A stretch of DNA of 64,000 bases, taken from NCBI RefSeq assembly GCF_030409835.1, contig NZ_JAUFQO010000004.1, forward strand, positions 186,001-250,000, written 5' to 3'. This document shows, in pieces, positions 32,631 to 40,099 of this stretch; position 1 is the first letter of the stretch; each line of letters begins with the position of its first letter. Position numbers and translations under genes: made by a program. The notes under the pieces are model-generated. The model saw only the letters and a program-made list of their open reading frames with translations, did no database searches and was not told where the DNA came from. This DNA comes from Lutimonas halocynthiae. GTDB taxonomy: Bacteria > Bacteroidota > Bacteroidia > Flavobacteriales > Flavobacteriaceae.

Positions 32631-34958
32631 ATGATTAAAAAAGTTACAAGCAGAAGGGCATTCTTAAAAAAGATGGGCGCAGTATCAGCGATGACTGCAG
32701 CCGCCTCATTTTTTCCGGGAATAGTATTCGCAGAAGAGCAAATCAGCAACGCGGAATCATTTGGTGATCTTACCTGGAATAAAGCGCCATGCAGGTTTTG
32801 CGGAGTTGGATGTGGCGTGTTAATTGGTATGGAAAATAATAAAGCTGTGGCAGTTAAAGGCGATCCTAATTCTTCAGTGAACAAAGGGCTTTGCTGCGTT
32901 AAAGGATACCATCAAACAATTTGTATGTATGCCGAAGACAGACTGACTAAACCGCTAGTTAAGAAAAATGGCACTTATGTAGAAACCTCCATGGAAGAGG
33001 CCCTTGATCTAGTGGCATCAAAAATGAAAGAAACCATTGAATTACATGGTAAAGATTCAGTGGCCATGTACACTTCAGGACAATCGACTATTCCCGAAGG
33101 TTATGTCGCTTCAAAATTTATGAAAGGTGCCATAGGTACCAACAACTTAGACTGTAATGCCAGATTATGTATGGCAAGTGCTGTGACAGGATTCCTAACC
33201 TCATTTGGTGCAGATGAACCTATGGGTTGCTATGATGATATCGATGAAGCTGATGTTTTTATTACCTGGGGAAATAATATGGCCGAAATGCATCCGGTGT
33301 TGTTCTCAAGAATGCTTGACCAACAATTAAAAAGAGGCGCCCAAATAATTGATTTTGCTACAAGAACTACCCGATCGAGCACAGCATCAGATAGATCTAT
33401 CTTATTTAATCCACAAACCGATCTTGCAGTGGCAAATGCCATCTGCTCTGAAATCATTAATAATGGCTGGGTAAACCAAAAATTCGTTGAAGATTATTGC
33501 AGCTTTAACAAAGGTCTTACCAATATTGGTTACGGAACTGAAGACAAATTCAATTTCACTGACAAACCTGAAAAAATTGATTTTGAAGCCTATAAAGAAT
33601 TTTTAAAAGATTACACTCCTGAAAAAGTTTCTGGGATGTCTGGCGTTTCAATTAAGGATATTAAATTCCTGGCTAATTTATATGGTGACCCGAATAAAAA
33701 GGTGGTTTCTTATTGGTGTATGGGTGTTAACCAGCATACGCGTGGTACCTGGATGAACAACCTTATATATAATATCCATTTGCTTACCGGAAAAATATCG
33801 CAACCTGGCAATGGACCATTTTCACTTACAGGTCAACCCAGTGCATGCGGTACCGCAAGAGAAGTTGGAACCTTTACGCACAAACTCCCAAAAGGAGTTG
33901 TTACCAATGAAAAAAATAGAGAATTTGCTGCGAAAATATGGAAAGTTCCTGTTGAAAGAATTCCGGCAAAACCAACATATCATGCTACTGAAATGTTCAG
34001 GGCACTTGATAGAGGAGACATCAAATTTATGTGGACTCAGGTTACCAACCCATTTGTATCATTACCAAATGTTGGAAGGTATACCAAAGGGGCACAAAAA
34101 GAAGATCGATTTATAGTGGTCTCTGACGTCTTCCCTACCCCTACATCAGATGTTGCTGATGTAATACTTCCTGCTGCCTGGCATATTGAAAAAAGCGGCA
34201 TGTATGGAAATTCAGAAAGAAGAACCCAGCATTGGAATAAAATGGTTGACCCTCCGGGAGAGGCTATGGCCGATGCCTGGCAAACTATTGAAGTTGCCAG
34301 AAGAATGGGATTTGAAGATCTTTTCCCTTATTCTGAGGAAAACCATGAAGAAGAAATATTTAATGAATACAGACAATTCCATGAAGGTAAAAAGCATGGT
34401 ATGGCACCTTTAGAGGTTTTAAAAGAAAAATCTGGGGTTATGTGGCCATTTGTTGACGGTAAAGAAACCAAATGGCGGTATAATGCCACTTATGACCCTG
34501 CCTGTGAAAATGGTAAACAATTTCATTTCTATGGAAAACCAGATGGTCGGGCAGTGATCTGGCAAAGACCTTATGAACCAGCCGCTGAATCTCCAGATAA
34601 TGAATACCCATTCTGGCTGAATACGGGAAGAGTTATTGAACACTGGCACACTGGCTCAATGACGCGTAGGATACCTGTATTGCATCAAGCCGTACCGAAT
34701 GCCTATGTTGAATTACATCCTGATGATGCTGCGGCATACGGAATAAACAACGGTGAAAAAGTGAAGGTCATTTCAAGAAGAGGTACAACGATTCTTCCGG
34801 CTTCGATAAATGAAAGAGGACTACCTACCAAAGGTCAGGTTTTTGTTCCTTTTTTCGATGAAAACATGATGATCAATGATACGACCTTAGATGCATTTTG
34901 TCCGATTTCAAAGGAACCGGATTATAAAAAATGTGCAGTTAAAATAGAAAAAGTATAA
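32631..34958 (+). CDS. napA: Periplasmic nitrate reductase catalytic subunit NapA
   Basis: 775 residues. A Tat signal peptide (SRRAFLKKMG, with AAASFFPGIVFA) is followed by the [4Fe-4S] motif CRFCGVGCG with a later Cys in NKGLCCVKGY (about 50-90), the molybdenum-ligand region CNARLCMASAV (about residue 180) and molybdopterin-binding domains through to the C-terminal MOPB fold. It reduces nitrate to nitrite in the periplasm with bis-MGD cofactor. Length is a little under the roughly 830 residues of enteric NapA. It is flanked by napD and napB. Confidence 0.95.
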   Translation: MIKKVTSRRAFLKKMGAVSAMTAAASFFPGIVFAEEQISNAESFGDLTWNKAPCRFCGVGCGVLIGMENNKAVAVKGDPNSSVNKGLCCVKGYHQTICMYAEDRLTKPLVKKNGTYVETSMEEALDLVASKMKETIELHGKDSVAMYTSGQSTIPEGYVASKFMKGAIGTNNLDCNARLCMASAVTGFLTSFGADEPMGCYDDIDEADVFITWGNNMAEMHPVLFSRMLDQQLKRGAQIIDFATRTTRSSTASDRSILFNPQTDLAVANAICSEIINNGWVNQKFVEDYCSFNKGLTNIGYGTEDKFNFTDKPEKIDFEAYKEFLKDYTPEKVSGMSGVSIKDIKFLANLYGDPNKKVVSYWCMGVNQHTRGTWMNNLIYNIHLLTGKISQPGNGPFSLTGQPSACGTAREVGTFTHKLPKGVVTNEKNREFAAKIWKVPVERIPAKPTYHATEMFRALDRGDIKFMWTQVTNPFVSLPNVGRYTKGAQKEDRFIVVSDVFPTPTSDVADVILPAAWHIEKSGMYGNSERRTQHWNKMVDPPGEAMADAWQTIEVARRMGFEDLFPYSEENHEEEIFNEYRQFHEGKKHGMAPLEVLKEKSGVMWPFVDGKETKWRYNATYDPACENGKQFHFYGKPDGRAVIWQRPYEPAAESPDNEYPFWLNTGRVIEHWHTGSMTRRIPVLHQAVPNAYVELHPDDAAAYGINNGEKVKVISRRGTTILPASINERGLPTKGQVFVPFFDENMMINDTTLDAFCPISKEPDYKKCAVKIEKV

Positions 34959-34969
34959 GGAGTAGCATC

Positions 34970-35647
34970 ATGAAAAGACTGTTCATCATATTTTTATTCG
35001 TTTTGCTCCTTGGGGCAACCATAGGGCTATGGAGCTATAGTTACTTTGAATCTCATGAAGAAGCAACAATAGAGACCAACAGAATTAGTGAATCTTCATC
35101 TATACCTTCAGAAGCAGGTATGTTTGAAAGATCTCACTTTGCCATGGAATATGCTATTATGCCAATAGATGAGGATTATCAAAGAGATTTAAACAGCTAT
35201 TATGACAACAGAGCGTTTTACGGAGCGCCTCCAACGATTCCTCATCAAATTGAAGAAGGAGGTATTGGTGCAAATGCATGTCTGAAATGCCATGAAAATG
35301 GAGGCTTCGTCGATAAGTTTCAGGCCTACACACCTGTAAGCCCTCATCCCGAAAAATCGAATTGCGTACAATGTCATGTTCAAGTCAAGTCAACATCATT
35401 TTTTGTACCATCGACTTGGGTAAAGAATCATCCTCCGGCAACAGGAAATCAAGCTCTTGAAGGAAGCCCTCCTATTGTTCCACATTCGCTGCAACTCAGA
35501 GAAAATTGTTTGTCTTGTCATGCAGGGCCTAGTGCCGTTAAAGAGATCAGAACAACACATCCGGATAGAATAAATTGCAGGCAATGTCATGTGATTAATG
35601 AGAAGAAAACAGTTGACATTGGAACGTTTAAAAGAGAAATAAAATAA
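34970..35647 (+). CDS. napB: NapB-like tetrahaem cytochrome c, duplicated module
   Basis: 225 residues with an N-terminal signal anchor (about 4-24). Four CxxCH haem sites occur at 104-108 (CLKCH), 132-136 (CVQCH), 180-184 (CLSCH) and 203-207 (CRQCH). NapB normally has two. Residues 87-136 and 166-207 each begin PPxxPH and contain two haem motifs, the second ending in QCHV, so the protein looks like two NapB modules in tandem. It passes electrons to NapA. A GGAG sits just before the start, 12 bp after napA. Confidence 0.88.
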   Translation: MKRLFIIFLFVLLLGATIGLWSYSYFESHEEATIETNRISESSSIPSEAGMFERSHFAMEYAIMPIDEDYQRDLNSYYDNRAFYGAPPTIPHQIEEGGIGANACLKCHENGGFVDKFQAYTPVSPHPEKSNCVQCHVQVKSTSFFVPSTWVKNHPPATGNQALEGSPPIVPHSLQLRENCLSCHAGPSAVKEIRTTHPDRINCRQCHVINEKKTVDIGTFKREIK

Positions 35648-35655
35648 TAAACCAT

Positions 35656-36279
35656 ATGCTTAGTAGTTCACAGTTAAAATTATTGACTATTACCATATTA
35701 ATTCTTGTCTCTTCCTGCAAAGGAAAGAAAAAAGAATACCATAATCTTATTCATAAAATTGAATCACAAAGCGCTCAATATGAAAGAGATAGCATTCAAA
35801 ACAACGATTCATTTGATATTGATGAGTTGGTTGCAATTGAAGAAAATGGCATCCATTTTTACATACAAAACCGCAAGATCAACATCAAGTCATATGCTTG
35901 CAGTGAATGTCATTCTAAACCCGTTGCTCAATTACATAAAGAAGGGCTAGGAAAAAAAGCGCATTGGGATATCACCATCAATCATGCTGACACCAAAACA
36001 ATGGCTTGTTTGTCATGTCATAACGGTGAAAATATGAATGACCTGCAGAGCATCACAGGTGATCCAATCGATTTTAATAAGAGTTATCAACTCTGCAGTC
36101 AATGCCATAATCAAGAAGTAAAGGACTGGGTTGGTGGGGCACATGGTAAAAACATCAGCGGTTGGAAAAGTGAACGAGTATCAAAATTATGCGTTGAATG
36201 TCATAATCCACATCAACCACAAATTGCCAAAAGATGGCCATCGAGATATAATGCTACCATGGTAGAAGAACGTAAATAA
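35656..36279 (+). CDS. Tetrahaem cytochrome c lipoprotein
   Basis: 207 residues with a lipoprotein signal (ITILILVSSC, lipobox Cys at about residue 22). Four haem motifs are present: CSECH, CLSCH, CSQCH and CVECH. The spacing, with His-rich stretches between (WDITINHADTK, GGAHGKNISGW), fits the cytochrome c3/NrfB-like fold. Encoded 8 bp after napB and 15 bp before the NrfC-like gene, it probably carries electrons from the membrane NrfCD-like pair to NapB. It is not NapC: it has no NapC-type quinol-binding membrane helix. Confidence 0.85.
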   Translation: MLSSSQLKLLTITILILVSSCKGKKKEYHNLIHKIESQSAQYERDSIQNNDSFDIDELVAIEENGIHFYIQNRKINIKSYACSECHSKPVAQLHKEGLGKKAHWDITINHADTKTMACLSCHNGENMNDLQSITGDPIDFNKSYQLCSQCHNQEVKDWVGGAHGKNISGWKSERVSKLCVECHNPHQPQIAKRWPSRYNATMVEERK

Positions 36280-36294
36280 ACAGGATTAAAAAAT

Positions 36295-37347
36295 ATGATA
36301 AGCAAAGACTTTAAAAAGTGGTTTACCTTAGATCTGGGTCAGAAAGATGAGAAGCAATGCGGTTGTTCTGGTGGATCCTGTGATAACACCCCTGCGAAAC
36401 CCAAAGATGGTATTGACCAGGTGTTTGATGTGAATATGAGCAGAAGGCAAGCCTTTAGAAAACTGACAGCAGGCTTGTTAATAGGTGCCGGAGCAGCTAG
36501 TGCATCGTGTTCAGTTGCAGCTGATGATACCCATAAAGAAAAATCTGAAATAGAATGGGAAGAGTATTTTAAGGGGAATTATAAATTAATGGATGAAGGT
36601 GAAAAGGAGAATACTGTTGATAGACTCGTCAGATCATATGAACTCCGAACTGGTAAAAAAATAGATATTTCTTCAAAAGATGCTGATCCGGATGTACTGT
36701 TTGGATACGCCTTTAATATCTCAAAATGTCAAGGCTACATGGATTGTGTTAACGCCTGCGTTAAAGAGAATAATCAAGATAGGGATTCCGAAATGCAGTA
36801 TATACGAATCCATGAAATGAAAGATGGTCAGGGTCTCAACTTTGGAGAAGCAGATGATACTTATTATCACGAGGTTCCAGCTGCGGGTCATTTTTATATG
36901 GGTACTCAATGTTACCACTGTGACAACCCACCCTGCATTGAAGTATGCCCAGTTGAGGCTACTTGGAGAGAAGAAGACGGACTTGTTGTAATTGATTATG
37001 ACTGGTGTATTGGATGTCGATATTGTATGGCTGCTTGCCCCTATGACGGAAGAAGATTCAATTGGAATACGCCTGAAGTTCCTGAAGAGGAAGTGAATAA
37101 AAATCAGCACTATTTAGGAAACAGATTAAGGAAAAAAGGTGTGATGGAAAAATGTACTTTTTGCATACAGCGAAGTAGAAATGGTGATAATCCTGCCTGT
37201 GTCGATGCCTGCCCTACTGGAGCCAGAGTATTTGGAAACCTGCTGGATCCTGAAAGTGAGATAAGATGGGTATTGGCTAACAAAAAAGTATTTAGACTCA
37301 AAGAAGATCTAGGTACAGAACCTAAGTTTTGGTATTATATGGATTAA
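36295..37347 (+). CDS. NrfC-like 4Fe-4S protein, Tat-exported
   Basis: 350 residues. A 47-residue leader with a CGCSGGSC cluster precedes a Tat motif (SRRQAFRKL, 49-57) and a hydrophobic stretch. Four ferredoxin clusters follow: C145/151/155, C206/209/214/218, C238/241/244/248, C287/290/302/306. In the first, residue 148 is Tyr where a Cys is expected (CQGYMDCVNAC), so it may be a [3Fe-4S] or modified cluster. It should pass electrons from the NrfD-like subunit (18 bp downstream) towards the haem proteins. NapG is smaller and lacks this layout. Confidence 0.85.
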   Translation: MISKDFKKWFTLDLGQKDEKQCGCSGGSCDNTPAKPKDGIDQVFDVNMSRRQAFRKLTAGLLIGAGAASASCSVAADDTHKEKSEIEWEEYFKGNYKLMDEGEKENTVDRLVRSYELRTGKKIDISSKDADPDVLFGYAFNISKCQGYMDCVNACVKENNQDRDSEMQYIRIHEMKDGQGLNFGEADDTYYHEVPAAGHFYMGTQCYHCDNPPCIEVCPVEATWREEDGLVVIDYDWCIGCRYCMAACPYDGRRFNWNTPEVPEEEVNKNQHYLGNRLRKKGVMEKCTFCIQRSRNGDNPACVDACPTGARVFGNLLDPESEIRWVLANKKVFRLKEDLGTEPKFWYYMD

Positions 37348-37365
37348 TCTTTGGAATAGAAAAAC

Positions 37366-38580
37366 ATGAAGGTACTTAAAAAATTAGTGAAAGATAGTGT
37401 GGTTTATATGACCCATGGTGGCATATATTACCATATTTGGATGGCAGTTCTTACAGCATTAATGCTGGTAGGAATGTATTGTTATTTTTTACAGTTGGAA
37501 CATGGCTTGAGTGTTACCGGAATGAATGACCGCGTAAGTTGGGGGCTATATATTTCAAACTTTACTTTTTTGGTAGGAGTGGCTGCTGCGGCTGTCATGC
37601 TCGTACTTCCAACTTATATCTTACATGATATTGACTTTAAGCAAGCCGTCTTGATTGGAGAAGGTATGGCTGTTGCCGCGTTAATAATGTGTTTGGCATT
37701 TGTTGTTGCAGACATGGGAGGCCCGGCGCGTCTCTGGCATATTATCCCGTTTATAGGGGTATTTAATTTCCCGAATTCCATGCTTACCTGGGATGTTCTT
37801 GTTTTGAATGGTTACTTATTTATTAATCTTTCTATTCCTTTTTACATCTTATTCCAACGCTATCAGGGTAAAACACCAAATCCTAAAATTTATCTTCCTG
37901 GCGTCATTATATCAGTTTTTTGGGCTTTTGCTATTCACCTGGTTACTGCTTTTCTTTATCAAGGGTTACAGGCACGTCCGTTCTGGAATAATGCCTTACT
38001 AGGTCCCAAATTTTTAGCTTCTGCCTTTGCTGCAGGGCCTTCTCTGATAATAATAGCATTGGCTGTCATTAGAAAATTTACAGATTTTAAAATAGAAGAT
38101 AAGACGATTAAAAAGATCGCAATGGTGGTTACTGTTGCGGCCCAAATTAATCTGATCATGTTAATTTCTGAATTGTTTAAAGAATTTTACGCACCAACTC
38201 ATCATAGTGAAAGCGCTTATTATTTATACTTTGGACTACATGGGAAAGCAAAGTTAGTTCCATGGATCTGGACAGCCATTTCTATGAATGTACTGGCAAC
38301 TGTTACCTTGAGTTTTCATAAATTAAGAAATAATCTGACAATATTATATATAGCGTGTGGCTTACTCTTTTTAGCCATATGGATTGAAAAAGGCTTTGGT
38401 TTGATCGTTCCTGGGTTTATTCCAGGTCCATGGGGAAAAATTGCTGAATACTTCCCTACCCTAATCGAAGTGGGTGTTACCATTGGAATATGGGCTATGG
38501 GTGCTTTTATATTTTCAATATTAGCCCGCACCGGAATCGCAATTGAAATGGGTAAACTCACTTTTAAAGATAAATCATAA
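37366..38580 (+). CDS. NrfD/PsrC-like quinol-oxidising membrane subunit
   Basis: 404 residues with about ten membrane helices, starting after a short cytoplasmic segment. Segments such as SWGLYISNFTFLVGVAAAAV and PNSMLTWDVLVLNGYLFINL are typical of the PsrC/NrfD family, which oxidises menaquinol and hands electrons to an NrfC-type subunit. In this operon it replaces NapC or NapH as the membrane anchor. It is the last gene of the nap operon. Confidence 0.88.
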   Translation: MKVLKKLVKDSVVYMTHGGIYYHIWMAVLTALMLVGMYCYFLQLEHGLSVTGMNDRVSWGLYISNFTFLVGVAAAAVMLVLPTYILHDIDFKQAVLIGEGMAVAALIMCLAFVVADMGGPARLWHIIPFIGVFNFPNSMLTWDVLVLNGYLFINLSIPFYILFQRYQGKTPNPKIYLPGVIISVFWAFAIHLVTAFLYQGLQARPFWNNALLGPKFLASAFAAGPSLIIIALAVIRKFTDFKIEDKTIKKIAMVVTVAAQINLIMLISELFKEFYAPTHHSESAYYLYFGLHGKAKLVPWIWTAISMNVLATVTLSFHKLRNNLTILYIACGLLFLAIWIEKGFGLIVPGFIPGPWGKIAEYFPTLIEVGVTIGIWAMGAFIFSILARTGIAIEMGKLTFKDKS

Positions 38581-38582
38581 GA

Positions 38583-38615
38583 ATCTGTAATTGTTTTTAT
38601 CTTCAGATATTTTTT
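38583..38615 (+). terminator. Weak candidate terminator after nap operon
   Basis: ATCTG (38583-38587) can pair with CAGAT (38604-38608), followed by a run of T. The stem is only 5 bp with a 16-nt loop, so this is a weak candidate. Confidence 0.25.
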
Positions 38616-38702
38616 TGAAATCAATGCTACTAAAGCATAAATAAAATCATGGATTTCTTTTATCTTTACATGAATTGAATTTCAATAATCAACCATTAAT
38701 TC

Positions 38703-39107
38703 ATGATTTCCAAGAAAACCAAATATGGTCTAAAAGCCTTGACTTACATCGCTCGAAATAACGACCGCATGGTTCCTATTGCTCAAATTGCTGAAGACGA
38801 GAACATTCCGCATAAGTTTTTAGAAAGCATTCTATTACTTTTGAGAAAAGCTGGTTTTTTGGGTTCCAAAAAAGGAAAAGGTGGTGGTTATTATCTTTTA
38901 AAAGAAGCTCCTGAAATTTACATGACCGATGTAATGAGAATTCTCGAAGGCCCAATAGCTCCGGTGGCTTGCGTTAGTTTAAACTACTACGAAAAATGCG
39001 ATGACTGCGACGATGAAACTACATGCAGCCTCAATAAATTGATGATCCAGGTAAGGGATGCAAACCTTCATGTATTCAGAAATACTACGCTCGAAGATCT
39101 CAAATAA
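38703..39107 (+). CDS. Rrf2 family transcriptional regulator
   Basis: 134 residues with the Rrf2 winged helix: ISKKTKYGLKALTYIARN, then IPHKFLESILLLLRKAGFLGSKKGKGGGY (recognition helix and wing). The ligand-binding region has cysteines in CVSLNYYEKCDDCDDETTC that could bind an Fe-S cluster, as in IscR/NsrR/CymR-type proteins. It is probably the local regulator of the sulfur and sirohaem operon that starts 104 bp downstream. Confidence 0.92.
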   Translation: MISKKTKYGLKALTYIARNNDRMVPIAQIAEDENIPHKFLESILLLLRKAGFLGSKKGKGGGYYLLKEAPEIYMTDVMRILEGPIAPVACVSLNYYEKCDDCDDETTCSLNKLMIQVRDANLHVFRNTTLEDLK

Positions 39108-39129
39108 TCCAATTTTAACGTCTTAAAAG

Positions 39130-39159
39130 TTGTGACTATCAATTATTTTTTTACATTTG
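39130..39159 (+). promoter_or_regulatory. Promoter of DUF2061-cysH-sir-cobA operon
   Basis: A TTG (39130-39132) and TACATTTG (39152-39159) are separated by 19 nt, matching the Bacteroidota TTG-N17-20-TAnnTTTG promoter. The leader to the ATG at 39212 is about 50 nt and includes an inverted repeat. This is the best promoter in the window. Confidence 0.6.
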
Positions 39160-39167
39160 CATCATTA

Positions 39168-39186
39168 TCCTAGTAATCCGATAGGA
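39168..39186. promoter_or_regulatory. Inverted repeat TCCTA-N9-TAGGA, possible Rrf2 operator
   Basis: TCCTA (39168-39172) and TAGGA (39182-39186) lie 9-27 nt downstream of the -7 box, a position at which a bound repressor would block transcription. The Rrf2 gene is directly upstream. The link between the two is inference. Confidence 0.4.
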
Positions 39187-39211
39187 GTTAAATGTTAAAC
39201 TTAGTTAAAGT

Positions 39212-39445
39212 ATGTTAGTCGACAAATTCTACTCGTCAAAACCCCAAGAGAATGATTCTCATAGTAAAAGTGTTATCAAGGCTATTAGCTGGAGGATCAT
39301 CGGAACTATAGACACAATTCTTATTTCTTGGTGGTTGACTGGTACGCTGGCAATAGCTTTATCAATAGGTTCTATAGAAATATTCTCTAAATTTTTTCTC
39401 TATTACGGACACGAGCGATTATGGAACTTAATAAAATGGAAGTGA
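39212..39445 (+). CDS. DUF2061 membrane protein
   Basis: 77 residues. The core ISWRIIGTIDTILISWWLTG and SIEIFSKFFLYYGHERLW match DUF2061, a two-helix membrane family. DUF2061 genes in Bacteroidota usually lead cys operons. The cysH start is 1 bp after its stop, indicating tight coupling. It may assist sulfate uptake, but this is not shown. Confidence 0.9.
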   Translation: MLVDKFYSSKPQENDSHSKSVIKAISWRIIGTIDTILISWWLTGTLAIALSIGSIEIFSKFFLYYGHERLWNLIKWK

Positions 39446-39446
39446 A

Positions 39447-40076
39447 ATGAAAAATAATGTATTACAACTGGATTTGGCCAAAGCCAATAAATTTTTAAAA
39501 GAATTAGAACCCATTGAAATTATTGAATGGATGATGAATTTTTCAGACAATCCTATGTTGACTACAAATTTCGGCCCTTATTCGGCCAGTTTGATACATG
39601 CAGTGAACACAGTCAATAAAAACATTAATGTAGTTTGGTGTGACACTGGGTACAACACTTCACAAACCTATGATTATGCGCATCATTTAATAGATCGATT
39701 TTCCTTAAACATGGATGTTTACAGGCCAAAATCGACTTCAATTTACAAGGATACCTCACAAGGTATACCATTTATTGATACGCCTGAGCATGAATTATTT
39801 ACTGAGGAAGTAAAACTTGAGCCTTTCAACAGAGCCTTAAAAGAACACCAGCCAGATGTGTGGTTCACAAATTTACGAGCAGATCAAAATGAACACCGAA
39901 GTACTTTAGATATTCTGCACATTGGTAAAGACGGTATTTTAAAAGTAAGCCCATTTTTCTATTACTCTGAATTTGAGCTAGAATTATACTTGCAAGAATT
40001 TGGGCTTCCAAATGAGAAAAGGTATTACGACCCAACCAAGGTTTTGGCTAAAAGAGAATGTGGACTACACTTATAA
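39447..40076 (+). CDS. cysH: Phosphoadenylyl-sulfate reductase (CysH type)
   Basis: 209 residues. The nucleotide-binding segment is TTNFGPYSASLIHAV, followed by VVWCDTGYNTSQTY and WFTNLRADQNEHRS. It ends with KRECGLHL, whose Cys is the catalytic residue. The CC...CxxC pairs that bind Fe-S in APS reductases are missing, so PAPS as substrate is the better guess. It makes sulfite for the sulfite reductase 23 bp downstream. Confidence 0.9.
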   Translation: MKNNVLQLDLAKANKFLKELEPIEIIEWMMNFSDNPMLTTNFGPYSASLIHAVNTVNKNINVVWCDTGYNTSQTYDYAHHLIDRFSLNMDVYRPKSTSIYKDTSQGIPFIDTPEHELFTEEVKLEPFNRALKEHQPDVWFTNLRADQNEHRSTLDILHIGKDGILKVSPFFYYSEFELELYLQEFGLPNEKRYYDPTKVLAKRECGLHL

Positions 40077-40099
40077 TATAACTAATCAAAAAGAATCAA

